Below the pieces are notes generated by a model that saw nothing but the letters and a program-made list of their open reading frames with translations, searched no databases and had not been told where the DNA came from. DNA of 64,000 nucleotides from Novosphingobium sp. SG919 (lineage in GTDB: Bacteria; Pseudomonadota; Alphaproteobacteria; Sphingomonadales; Sphingomonadaceae): positions 1 through 64,000 of the forward strand of contig NZ_JABCNG010000003.1 in the NCBI RefSeq assembly GCF_012932495.1, written 5' to 3'. The position numbers and the translations under genes are program-made. This document shows, piece after piece, positions 34,351-43,600 of the stretch; positions within the stretch are counted from its first letter, which is position 1; each line of letters starts with the position of its first letter.

Positions 34351-34462
34351 GCCCCTCCACCAGCCTGCCGGCGGCCGCCTCCCCGCCAGGCGAGGAAGAC
34401 CTTCCCGATCCTCCCCATGCAATGGGGAGGGAGGCCGCCGGCGCACCGGGTGGTGGAGGGGC
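34351..34462. repeat. Large imperfect inverted repeat between convergent genes
   Basis: The outer arms GCCCCTCCACCA and TGGTGGAGGGGC, the middle arms GCCGGCGGCCGCCTCC and GGAGGCCGCCGGC, and an inner CCTCCCCAT/ATGGGGAGG palindrome form one ~110-bp structure. It lies exactly between the stops of thiD and the LOG gene. It probably acts as a bidirectional terminator and belongs to a dispersed palindromic repeat class common in GC-rich sphingomonads (inference). Confidence 0.75.
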
Positions 34463-34469
34463 TCAGGCC

Positions 34470-35399
34470 TTACTCCCCGCCGCAATCCAGTTCATAGAAC
34501 TTGACGATCTCGGCCCAGGCTTCCTCGGCGGTTTCCACCGGCTTGAACAGGTCGAGATCCTCGAAATTGATTACCCCTTCCTCGGCAATGGCGCGGAAGT
34601 TGATCACCTTGTTCCAATAGTCCGCCCCGAACAGCAGCACCGGAATGGGCTTCATCTTGCCGGTCTGGATCAGGGTGAGCAGTTCGAAGAATTCGTCGAA
34701 GGTGCCGAACCCGCCGGGGAACACCGCCACGGCCCGCGCACGCATCAGGAAGTGCATCTTGCGCAGCGCGAAATAGTGGAACTGGAACGAGAGGTGCGGG
34801 GTCACATAGGGGTTGGGCGCCTGTTCGTGCGGCAGCACGATGTTGAGGCCGATCGAATCCGCCCCCACGTCCACCGCGCCGCGATTGGCCGCTTCCATGA
34901 TCGAGGGGCCACCGCCCGAGCAGACCACGAACTGGCGCTTGCCTTCCTCCACCACACCGCAGGTGGAGGCATAGCGCGCGAGCTTGCGCGCCTCTTCGTA
35001 ATACTTCGACTTGGCCACCAGCCGCTCGATCACGGCCTTGCGTTCGGGCGTGGTGGCCGTGGCGAGCGCGGCTTCGGCCGCTTCGGGCGCCGGGATGCGG
35101 GCCGAACCGTACATCACCAGGGTCGAGCCGATGTCGGCCTCTTCCAGCAGCATTTCGGCCTTGAGCAGTTCCAGCTGGAACCGCACCGGGCGCAGCTCCT
35201 CGCGCAGGAGGAAATCGGTATCGCCAAAGGCCAGGCGATAGGCCGGATCTTGCTGCTGTGGGGTGATCTTGGGGTGGCTTTGCGCGAACCCGGCTTCCTG
35301 CTCGGCCTTGTAAAACTTACGATTGACGAGCTGGCGATTGATTTCTTCTTCGGTCATTTGCCGCAAGGTGGGCTTGCCCGCGCCGCTTGGCAAGCCCAT
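34470..35399 (-). CDS. LOG-family (TIGR00730) Rossmann-fold nucleotide hydrolase-like protein
   Basis: This 309-aa protein carries the LOG motif VFPGGFGTFDEFFE and the upstream nucleotide-binding pattern VVCSGGGPSIMEAANRGA. The family is known for cytokinin-riboside 5'-monophosphate phosphoribohydrolase (Lonely Guy) activity and related AMP/IMP nucleosidases. This is the longer bacterial form with ~100 extra N-terminal residues. ATG 35399 (reading MGLPSGAG) is chosen over a TTG two codons upstream. It is convergent with thiD and separated from the cellulose operon by ~65 bp. The substrate is uncertain. Confidence 0.88.
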   Translation of the reverse strand: MGLPSGAGKPTLRQMTEEEINRQLVNRKFYKAEQEAGFAQSHPKITPQQQDPAYRLAFGDTDFLLREELRPVRFQLELLKAEMLLEEADIGSTLVMYGSARIPAPEAAEAALATATTPERKAVIERLVAKSKYYEEARKLARYASTCGVVEEGKRQFVVCSGGGPSIMEAANRGAVDVGADSIGLNIVLPHEQAPNPYVTPHLSFQFHYFALRKMHFLMRARAVAVFPGGFGTFDEFFELLTLIQTGKMKPIPVLLFGADYWNKVINFRAIAEEGVINFEDLDLFKPVETAEEAWAEIVKFYELDCGGE

Positions 35400-35465
35400 C
35401 CGCAATAGTTTCAGATGTTGTTATCTTTGCTGAAACCGGGGCCACGGTTGCCCACCGGGCCACGA

Positions 35466-36521
35466 TCAGACCAAGGCGCCGACCAGCATCTGCAAGGCAG
35501 CGCCGTAATACTCCTGCGCCAGGCCCAGCGGCGGCTGGGTGCCGATCAGCTTGGCGGCAATCGCCGCACCGCCGTTGGAAATGGCATAGGGCGCGCGCTC
35601 TCCGGTGTTGAGATCGATCCAGGCGGGAATGGGCTGACCCTGGGCCAGGCATTGCCGCCAGAAATCGGCCACCGGCTTGGCCAGGCTGGCGCGGTTGCCG
35701 GCCAGGGCATAGAGCGGCACGCGAATGGCATCGAAGCCGAAGCGCGGATCGTGGCCGGGTGCCAGCGCGAACTGGCCGGGACCGGCCACTTCCACCCAAT
35801 CGGCGGGCAGGCCATATTGGCCAAAGCGCGCGCCTGCCACGATCGTGGTGGCATCGTCTGACAATTGCTGCCACACGCCGGGCCCATCCCACTGCGCAAA
35901 GCTGCGGAACGCGGGCCAGATGAAATACGACGGGTTCACGATCACCCGGCCGTTTTCCTGAAAGCCTTCCAGCCCCGGCAGCAACAGCTTCATGCCAAAG
36001 CGATCGACCACCAGGCGCTGGCGGATCGCCGCGCGGATTGCGGTCGAGCGCGCGCGCCATTCGGCCACGCCCCAATGCTGCGCGGCGCGCTGCAGGGCCC
36101 AGGCGATCAGGATGTCGCCATCGGCGGCATTGTTGCGATCGGGCACGCGATCGGGGCTGTTGGGATCGTATTTCCACGCATGCAGCGCCACGTCGCTGCG
36201 CAGCAAATTGTCGTTCGTCCAATCCGCGATCAGCTCGAATGCGGCGCGATCGCCTGCCTCCAGCGCGAGCACCAAGCCATAGCTCTGCCCCTCGCTGTGG
36301 CTGATGCCGCCGTTCTGCGGATCGACGATCCGGCCCGAGGGATCGAGAAAGCGGGCCTTGAACGTATCCCAGTCGCTGTTGCTGCCCATGGCCTTGCTTT
36401 GCCGTCCCGGCGCACAAGCTGCCGTCAGCGCCACCAACAATCCGAAACCGAACCCGCGCCGATTGATCTCACCACCAGTCTTGGCATCACTGGCGCCCGC
36501 ACCAACAGACTTAACGACCAT
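35466..36521 (-). CDS. bcsZ: Periplasmic endoglucanase, glycoside hydrolase family 8 (BcsZ-like)
   Basis: BcsZ trims cellulose during synthesis. The 351-aa protein has a signal region (RRGFGFGLLVALTAACAPG, with a Cys that could be lipidated). It continues into a GH8 domain with GGISHSEGQSYGLVLAL, holding the catalytic acid Glu, and NNAADGDILIAWALQRA, holding the catalytic Asp. NPSYFIWPAFRSFAQ and AIRVPLYALAG are further family landmarks. The ATG at 36521 overlaps the bcsD stop by 11 bp. It is the last gene of the cellulose operon, which supports the role over a free-living endoglucanase. Confidence 0.92.
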   Translation of the reverse strand: MVVKSVGAGASDAKTGGEINRRGFGFGLLVALTAACAPGRQSKAMGSNSDWDTFKARFLDPSGRIVDPQNGGISHSEGQSYGLVLALEAGDRAAFELIADWTNDNLLRSDVALHAWKYDPNSPDRVPDRNNAADGDILIAWALQRAAQHWGVAEWRARSTAIRAAIRQRLVVDRFGMKLLLPGLEGFQENGRVIVNPSYFIWPAFRSFAQWDGPGVWQQLSDDATTIVAGARFGQYGLPADWVEVAGPGQFALAPGHDPRFGFDAIRVPLYALAGNRASLAKPVADFWRQCLAQGQPIPAWIDLNTGERAPYAISNGGAAIAAKLIGTQPPLGLAQEYYGAALQMLVGALV

Positions 36522-36978
36522 GCCGGATTTCAAGCGTCTGCCCTTTCCATTCCGCCGTGGTCGCCAGCGCATGGCTGCTGCCCATCATGCGGAACCACGT
36601 GTCATAGGTGCCTTCCATCAAGGGCGGCAGCAGCGCCTTCCATGGGTCGGCGATCTCGGCTTCGGTTTCGGGATAGAGCCCTTCCTGGCGCACCACGAGC
36701 GCGCTGTCCTCGACCGTCACCACCGCGCTGCCCCAGCCAAGCGTTGCCCACAGCGCGTTGATGCGCGTGGTCATCGTGCCCAGGTCTTCCACGTCATCAA
36801 GCGGTACGACCGCCGCGATGCGCTTGCCCACGGCCACGTAAAAGCCGTGGCTCTGCTCTTCGGTGGCAGCGCTGGAAAGTTCGCGGGCGATCATGGCCAC
36901 CAGGAAACTGGCGCCGGCGGGCGGTGTGGCGCGAAACGCGCTCGACACGCGCGGTGTCTTTGGGTCCTCAAACATCAT
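36511..36978 (-). CDS. bcsD: Cellulose synthase subunit D
   Basis: BcsD is a periplasmic octameric ring protein that helps order nascent glucan chains in Acetobacter-type cellulose synthases. The 155-aa length fits. Features include FLVAMIARELSSAATEEQSHGFYVAVGKRIA, of which the first ~20 residues form the oligomer helix, and DPWKALLPPLMEG near the C-terminus. It starts four bases inside the end of bcsC (36975-36978) and overlaps bcsZ. Its presence together with the fused BcsAB marks the type I, crystalline-cellulose class of bcs operon. Confidence 0.9.
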   Translation of the reverse strand: MMFEDPKTPRVSSAFRATPPAGASFLVAMIARELSSAATEEQSHGFYVAVGKRIAAVVPLDDVEDLGTMTTRINALWATLGWGSAVVTVEDSALVVRQEGLYPETEAEIADPWKALLPPLMEGTYDTWFRMMGSSHALATTAEWKGQTLEIRHGR

Positions 36979-39900
36979 TTGGTTGCTCCCAAACTCTGGC
37001 GGATGCCGATGGTCGAGCGAAGCTCGTCATAGCTGCCAAAGGTGTTGTAACTGGCCTCTCCCCCGATCCGGGTGGAGGGGCTGATCTGGTAATAGAGCGA
37101 GCCCTCGGCCGAGAGGGCAAAGCCGGTCTTGCTCAGGCTGTCATAGCGGGCACGCACGTCGCTATCCTGCGACTTGAGCACGTTGAGCTGGCCCTGGCGG
37201 GTATCGTCGGTGGGATAGAGCGCAGCGTCCTTCTGGCTGTAGCTCTGATAGCCCGGGGTCACCGCCGCCCGCAGGCTCAACTGGTCCTTGTCCAGGCTGT
37301 AGCGCACCGGGAAGCTGACAGAGAGGAAGCTCTGCGGGCTGAAATAGCCGCCATGGCCATAGGTGAAGTAGTTCTGCGGGTTGTCATAGGACTGGTAGTT
37401 GACGTTGATCCCGCTGGTCAGCGCCGAATGTTCGGTGCGATAGACCCGCAGATAGCCGCCGACATTGGCTTCGACGCCGTGGTTCTTGCGCACGTTGGTG
37501 CCGCGGTAGCGGTTGTAGGCCACGGTGCCATAGGCACCGCTGCCATTGCGATCGACCGAAAGCCCGGCGCCGCCACCCAGCCGCATGACCTGGCCCCAAG
37601 TCTCCCCGGAAACCGGATCGCGGGTGCCGGCATAGGAAATCACGCTGTCCGTCACCGGGCGGCGTTCCACCCAGGCCTGCGCCTGCGTGCCGTTGCCCAG
37701 GCTGGGCGTGACCCCGGCGTGGAACGACACTTGCGTCTTGCCCATGCCGATCGGCGTGGTGCCGACATCGGCATGCACAACGCTGCTGTCATAGCCGGCG
37801 CTCAAGGCCAGGCCCGACTGGTGCTGGGTCTCGGCCTGGACCAGGGCCGAAGCCTTCTGGTCGACGATCGCCTGCGCCTCGATCGTGGCATTGGTGCCAA
37901 AGCGCGCCAGGCCCGATCCGGTCGGCCGGCCAGAATCGATCACCACCGCTTCGGCGCGGGCGCGCACGCGGCCACCGGCAAGGCCGGTGGAAATCTCGGC
38001 CGATCCGCGCAGGTCGCTCAATTGCGATAGCCCGGTCTCGCCCTTGCGCTCGCGGTACGACGTGCCCAGGTCGATGCGCGGGCCGCTTTCGCGGGTGAGT
38101 TGGGCAATGTCGCCCGAAATCTTGGCCATGACCGGATCGACCGGGCCACCGCCAGCGAGCGGCGCTGCCGCATCACCGAACGGCGAAGCGGCCGGCGCCG
38201 GGGCCGTGCCGAACGCCGGGGCGCCAAAGGCCGGCGCCGGCAGTGCACTTTGACCAGCATAGGCAGACGGCGCGGCATAGCCGCCAGACGCCGCATAGCC
38301 GCCGCCGCTGTTGCCGCCATCCATCACCGATCGCGCGTTGCCACCCTGCCCTGCGCCACCGGCATAGCCCGGCGCCGCATAGGCGGTTGCCGTGCCCAGG
38401 CCCGGCGCGGCGCCATAGGCGGGCGCGCCGAAGCTGGCCGGTGCGGCATAGGCCGGAGCGCCGCCAAAGCCGCCCGTCATCGGCACGACTTGCGCCGTGG
38501 GCAGGCGGGTGCCGCCCCCCAGGGCAAAGGGATTGATCTGCGGCTGGGGCTGCGCGGCCGGCTGGTCGCGGAACGGGTTCCCGCTCGCCACGCCCATGGG
38601 ATCGGCGGCAAAGGGATTGCCGCCAAAGGCATCGATGCCGTTGCTGCCGGTTTGCCGGGCATAAAGCGCGCGGGCCTCTTTCAACAGGCGCACCGCCGTG
38701 CTGCGATCGCCGCGCGCCTGGGCCACCTGGGCCAGTGTCAGCCGCACCTGGTAGTCCTGGGGAAAGGCCTGGAGCGCGCGGGTTGCCGCGCTTTGCGAAA
38801 GATCCTTGTCGCCGGCGGCCTGCGCGGTCTGCGCCAGCCCAAGCAGCGCGTCGCGGTTGCGCCCGTCGCGCGTCAGCACGATCTGGAACGTCTGCGCGGC
38901 GCGCGCGGACATGCCGCCCGATTGATAGAGCCGCGCCAGGGCCGAGAGGATTTCCAGGCTATCGGGCGCAGAGCCCCAGGCCCCGCGCAGCACGTCGAAC
39001 GCCTGGGCATATTGGCCGTTGAGGCGCAGGCGATCGGCCTGCCCCACCGCCAGGCCCGCCGACATGCGCGCCAGCGTGCGTTGTCCTTCGGGCGAGGTAT
39101 TGCCCAGCGTCGCGGCCTTTTGCAGCGCGGCGCGGGCCAGGTCGTCGCGCCCGGTCTTGGCCAGCACGCGCACCACCGCGTCATAACCATCCAGGTCGCC
39201 GATATCGCCGCTCATCGCCTGCTGGGCAAACTGCCCGGCGCCCACACCATCGCCCAGGTCGAACAGCGCGCTGGCAATCGCGGCGCGGCGCGCGGCGGGC
39301 AGAGTCTTGATTGCGCCAAGCTGGCGCAACGCGGCAATCGCCTGGTCGCGCTGGCCGTTCGCGGCCATCGCCTTGGCCCGTTCGATCGCGCTATCGGTCT
39401 TGATGCCCAGGGCAAAGTTGCGCATCGCCGGGGTGCGCTGGGTTTCGGGCACGCGATCGATCAGGGCTTCGGCCGCGGCATTGCGGCCCAGATCGGCATC
39501 GATCAGCGCGGCGGCGTAAAGCGCATCGGGATCGCTCGCCTGGGTCAGCGTGCCGATCAGCGATTCCGCCTCGATGCTGCGGCCATGGCGGATCAGGAAG
39601 CGCGCGAATTCATAGCGGATCCACGGATCGGTTTGATCCAGCATCAGCCCGCCCTGGAATTCCTGCTCGGCGGTCAGATCATCGCCCCGCGCCACGGCGG
39701 CCAGCGCGCGGCCACGCGCGGCGCGGCTTTGCAGGCGCTGGTCGGTCTGCGCGCCGGCGGTTTCGGCGGCCTGGCGATAGAAATCGGCCGCGTCGGCAAA
39801 ACGGCCCTGGCGTTCATAGATATCGGCCAGCAGTTCCAGCGCCGGCCCGGTCTGGGCAAAGCCCGAGCGCACCAGCGCTTCGGCCGTAGCCTGGGCCTGG

Positions 39901-40610
39901 TCGGTCTGCCCGCGCGCCAGCAGGGTGCGCGCTTCGTCCATCCCGGCATAGAACCGCGCGGCCGCCAGCGCTTCGGCCCAGCGGCCCGGATTGGGCTGGC
40001 GCGAAGCCTGTTCGAGCAGATCGCGCGCTTCGGCAAAACGGCTTTGCCGCAGGCGCACGATGCCAAGGCCACCCAGCGCATCGCCGTCGTTGCGGTTTAC
40101 GCCCAATGCCTTTTGGAAGCGGCTGGCGGCGGCATCCAGGTTGTTGTCGTCCAGCGCGTCGAACCCGGCCATGCGCTGCTTGCCCGCAGCGTCGGCGGCG
40201 CGCTGGCGCGGGGCAGGCGCGGCCTGGGCCACGGGCGCCGGGCGGGGGGCAGGCTGTGGCGCGGCGCGGGCCACGGCCGGGCGAGGCGCCGGGCGCGGGG
40301 CCGGCTTGGCCGGCGCGGCCTTGGGCGCTGCGGCCACTTTCGCCGGCGCGGCTGCCGGTGCCGGCGCGCCGCCTGCCAGCGCGCGGCGTGCCTCGGCATT
40401 GCCGGGATCGAGCGCCAGCGCCCGGCGCAAGGCCTGCTCGGCCAGATCCTGCCGCCCCTTGGCTTTCCAATAGAGCCCCTGCGCGATCAGGGCCTTGACC
40501 CCGGGCACTTCGGCAAAGGCCACCTGGGGCACCGCGAGCGGAGCGACAGAGGCCAGCATGACGGCAACAGCGGCACGGGGGAAAGCGTTGGCGGCGGACA
40601 TCTCATTCAT
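36975..40610 (-). CDS. bcsC: Cellulose synthase outer-membrane subunit BcsC (TPR plus beta-barrel)
   Basis: BcsC exports cellulose through the outer membrane. The 1,211-aa protein has a signal peptide (cleaved after about AFA, residue ~33). A Pro/Ala-rich linker near 85-125 and a long series of TPR repeats (~130-680) follow, then a Gly/Ala/Tyr/Pro-rich linker (~690-830). The C-terminal BCSC_C beta-barrel (~850-1211) ends with IGIRQSLGATK. The start is taken as ATG 40610, which overlaps the bcsAB stop; ATG 40601 is equally possible. An upstream extension to 40655 would lie inside bcsAB. The low-complexity linker repeats PAYAAP-like units and may vary between strains. Confidence 0.93.
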   Translation of the reverse strand: MNEMSAANAFPRAAVAVMLASVAPLAVPQVAFAEVPGVKALIAQGLYWKAKGRQDLAEQALRRALALDPGNAEARRALAGGAPAPAAAPAKVAAAPKAAPAKPAPRPAPRPAVARAAPQPAPRPAPVAQAAPAPRQRAADAAGKQRMAGFDALDDNNLDAAASRFQKALGVNRNDGDALGGLGIVRLRQSRFAEARDLLEQASRQPNPGRWAEALAAARFYAGMDEARTLLARGQTDQAQATAEALVRSGFAQTGPALELLADIYERQGRFADAADFYRQAAETAGAQTDQRLQSRAARGRALAAVARGDDLTAEQEFQGGLMLDQTDPWIRYEFARFLIRHGRSIEAESLIGTLTQASDPDALYAAALIDADLGRNAAAEALIDRVPETQRTPAMRNFALGIKTDSAIERAKAMAANGQRDQAIAALRQLGAIKTLPAARRAAIASALFDLGDGVGAGQFAQQAMSGDIGDLDGYDAVVRVLAKTGRDDLARAALQKAATLGNTSPEGQRTLARMSAGLAVGQADRLRLNGQYAQAFDVLRGAWGSAPDSLEILSALARLYQSGGMSARAAQTFQIVLTRDGRNRDALLGLAQTAQAAGDKDLSQSAATRALQAFPQDYQVRLTLAQVAQARGDRSTAVRLLKEARALYARQTGSNGIDAFGGNPFAADPMGVASGNPFRDQPAAQPQPQINPFALGGGTRLPTAQVVPMTGGFGGAPAYAAPASFGAPAYGAAPGLGTATAYAAPGYAGGAGQGGNARSVMDGGNSGGGYAASGGYAAPSAYAGQSALPAPAFGAPAFGTAPAPAASPFGDAAAPLAGGGPVDPVMAKISGDIAQLTRESGPRIDLGTSYRERKGETGLSQLSDLRGSAEISTGLAGGRVRARAEAVVIDSGRPTGSGLARFGTNATIEAQAIVDQKASALVQAETQHQSGLALSAGYDSSVVHADVGTTPIGMGKTQVSFHAGVTPSLGNGTQAQAWVERRPVTDSVISYAGTRDPVSGETWGQVMRLGGGAGLSVDRNGSGAYGTVAYNRYRGTNVRKNHGVEANVGGYLRVYRTEHSALTSGINVNYQSYDNPQNYFTYGHGGYFSPQSFLSVSFPVRYSLDKDQLSLRAAVTPGYQSYSQKDAALYPTDDTRQGQLNVLKSQDSDVRARYDSLSKTGFALSAEGSLYYQISPSTRIGGEASYNTFGSYDELRSTIGIRQSLGATK

Positions 40611-43600
40611 CCTTTGCACCCAGGCGCAGGCGGGCCTGGCGGCGGAAGTAGGCATAGGCAGGGCCGGTCAGCCCCAGCGCCAGAATGAGCGTGCCGAACG
40701 CCATGAGCAAGGGGCGTTGGCTGAACCAGAACGCCACTTTCATCCAGATCGGCAGGCTGCCCACCCAATAAGTGGACCCGATGGCAAAGCTCGCCATGCC
40801 ATCGCCAGTGGTCACCGACAGGTCTCCCTGGATCTGCGCGTTGATCTTGGCGTCGGCCATGCCATCGACCAGCGGCGGCAGATCGGCGGCGTCATCGGCC
40901 ACCAGCGCCACCACCGTGCGGTCGGAAGCATAGGGCGATTGGAAGCTGACGATGCCGGCAAAGCCGCGTGCGGCGTGGATCATCGGCTCGACATCGGCCT
41001 CGTTGGTCAGGCCGCGATCGGAAAACAGCGAGCTGACATATTGCAGCGGGCTCTTTTCCGACACTTTCAGCCCGCGCCCGTCCCAATGCAGCGGTGCATT
41101 GGCAAAGACCTGGCCGGCGCCGGCAATGGCCGAACTGCCGATCACCAGGATGTCCTGCCCGGCCAGGCGATCGGGATCGATGCCTTCGGCCACGGTCACC
41201 CCGGTGGGGGCGACGCCGGTGCTGTCGCCAAAGCGGCCCATGAGATTGAGGAACGCCTGCACCGATGCCGGGGTGGGATTGCGGCTCATCAGCACGGTCG
41301 TCTCGCCCAGGTCGGGGCGGATGGTGAAGGGATAGCCGGCCCCGGCAAAAGTGGCGAGGTCGGGCATTTCCAGCGCGTGATAGGCGTGGCTCAGGTCGAT
41401 GGTGGACGTGGGATCGATCGCCACGCGCACGTTGTCGGGCAGCGTGCCGGTGCACTTCTGCTTGTCGGCCAGGATCAGGTTGTAATCGAAGACCAGATCG
41501 TTCTGCCCGAACAGGTTGTAGCGCGGCAGGGTCAGGCTGGCCGAGCCATCATAGCTCTTGGCGCCCTTCGCTCCGAACCAGTCGCTCCACCAGCTGCCCG
41601 CCAGCGGCAGGGTCTTGAGGAACTGGCTGTTGATCGAAATGTCGAGGCGCGAGGCCTTGCGGTCCATCCACTTGGCCAGCGGATAGCGATAGGTCAGGTT
41701 GAGCGTGCCCCCCTGGCGCGGCCAGAAGAACAAGTCGGGCGCCACGCGGAAGCGCGCGGTCAGCGGGCCAGGCGGCAGGCCCATGCCCTGCAGGGCATAA
41801 GGCTCCATGATCTCGCCCAGCTTGACCGCGTGATCGGTGGTGATCCAGCGCGGCGCGCCATAGCGCGGATAGGTGGGCACGCGCGCGCCGTCGAAATTCA
41901 TCTTGGCGCCGCCGAACACACCGCGTCCCGAGGAAACGGCCGCCGCCGCCACGCGCAGTTCGCCATCGTCGCGGCCCATGATCACCAGCACGGTGCCAAA
42001 GGCGTCGCGCGGGTTGCGCACCACCACCGCCGAAGCGCCGGTGACCGGGATGTTCAAGCCCGGCAGGCTCTGCCCGGCCTTGAGGAAGGCAATGACATTG
42101 CCGGTCGGCATCTGGCCATAAAGCGGCTGGAACGAAAAGCCGCGATAGCTGGCCATGGAGCCCAGCCAGCCGGCCATGGCCGCAGCCGCTTCCAGTTCGC
42201 CCTTGTGCGGCTGGCCGGCGAACACGAACGGCATTTTCAGCGTGGTGTTGGTGGCGCGATCGAAAAACGGCCCAGGCAGGCGCGACAAGTCGGGCACGTT
42301 GGGCAGCGCCTGGGTGGTAATGTCCAGCCACGAGCGCGTGTTGCTGACATTGGCCCAAAGCACCGAATTGAACGGGTCTTCGCAATCGCGGGCATAGTGG
42401 CCGATCAGGCGCAGGTTGAGCTGGTTGTCGCCGGGCAGGAACAGTGCCGGGTTGATCGGCAGGGTCAGCACCTGGCCGCCCGAATCCTGCGGGCGCAGCG
42501 GCACGGTCTGCACCACTTCGCCGTTCACCAGCACGACCAGCTGCGACAGATCGCCCAGCATCGCCGGGGACCAGGCCAGTTGCAGGGTGATCGACGCATC
42601 GGTCACCACCTGGTTCTTGCGCACGCCAAAGGGGATGGAGATTTCGCCGCGCGTGCCCTGGAGGCGCACGGCGTTCTTGATGCGCAGGTCCTTGAACGTG
42701 AGCCTTTCACGCGCCACGCCGCCGCCACCGTTCGCAGCCGGCGCTGCCGCCGCCGGCGCGGCAACCGGGGCCGCCTGCGCCTGCTGCGGCGCCAGCAGCC
42801 CGCTGCCCAGCGGCAGGGCCAGCAGCATCGCGGCAGCCGCCGCCAGGGCGGAACGCTTCTTGCGCTTTTCCTTGCCGGCCGCGGCCGCAGCGTCGGCCTG
42901 CGCCTGCTCCTGCGCCAGCCGCGCGGCGGCCTTGGCCGCTTCTGCCGCCCTGCGCTGGTCTTCCTTGGCAGCCTTGCGTTCGGCACGGTTGAGCATGAGC
43001 ATGCGCTTGATCGTCAAGACATCGACCAACAGAATATCCCTCAGCGAACGCAGGCCGGGTACGATTTCCGGCGGCGCGGCGCGCTGCCAGGCGTCCGCCC
43101 GTCCCATAACGGCACGAACAAGCCTGCGCTGCCCCAGCGTGTCAAGCGGCTGATAGCGAACATAGGCCCGTCCGCGCGTGCGGCGCACGGTTTCCACCGG
43201 CACGGCCAGGCGATCGTCACCCATGGCCAGCACGATATCCGTGACCGTGGCATCGCCCACCGGCAGTTCGGCCGGGAGTTCGATGGCCGCACCACCCATC
43301 GAGATGTCGATCGTGGTGCCATCCACCACATGGCCCGAGGAAAAGTGAACCGCCACGGGCAGTTCCGCGCTGACGCGAATGGTCTGGCGGGCCTGGCGGG
43401 TTTCGCGCGCCACCGAGACAGCAGCGGTCAGGATGATCAGGCTGAACAGCGCCCAGGCCACGTTGAGCGCCAGGGTATCGAGCTGCACGTTGAACAGGTG
43501 CTGGAAGAACACCCGCTTGATGACCGCCAGCGCGATGCCGAACACGATCGTGCCCATGCAGATCAGGTGCGGCTTGACGATCGCCCAGTCAAAGAACGTG

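Noticed and set aside
38100..40688. An 862-aa plus-strand frame opposite bcsC
   Set aside because: Arg/Gly/His-rich shadow of the BcsC TPR region without any recognisable domain.
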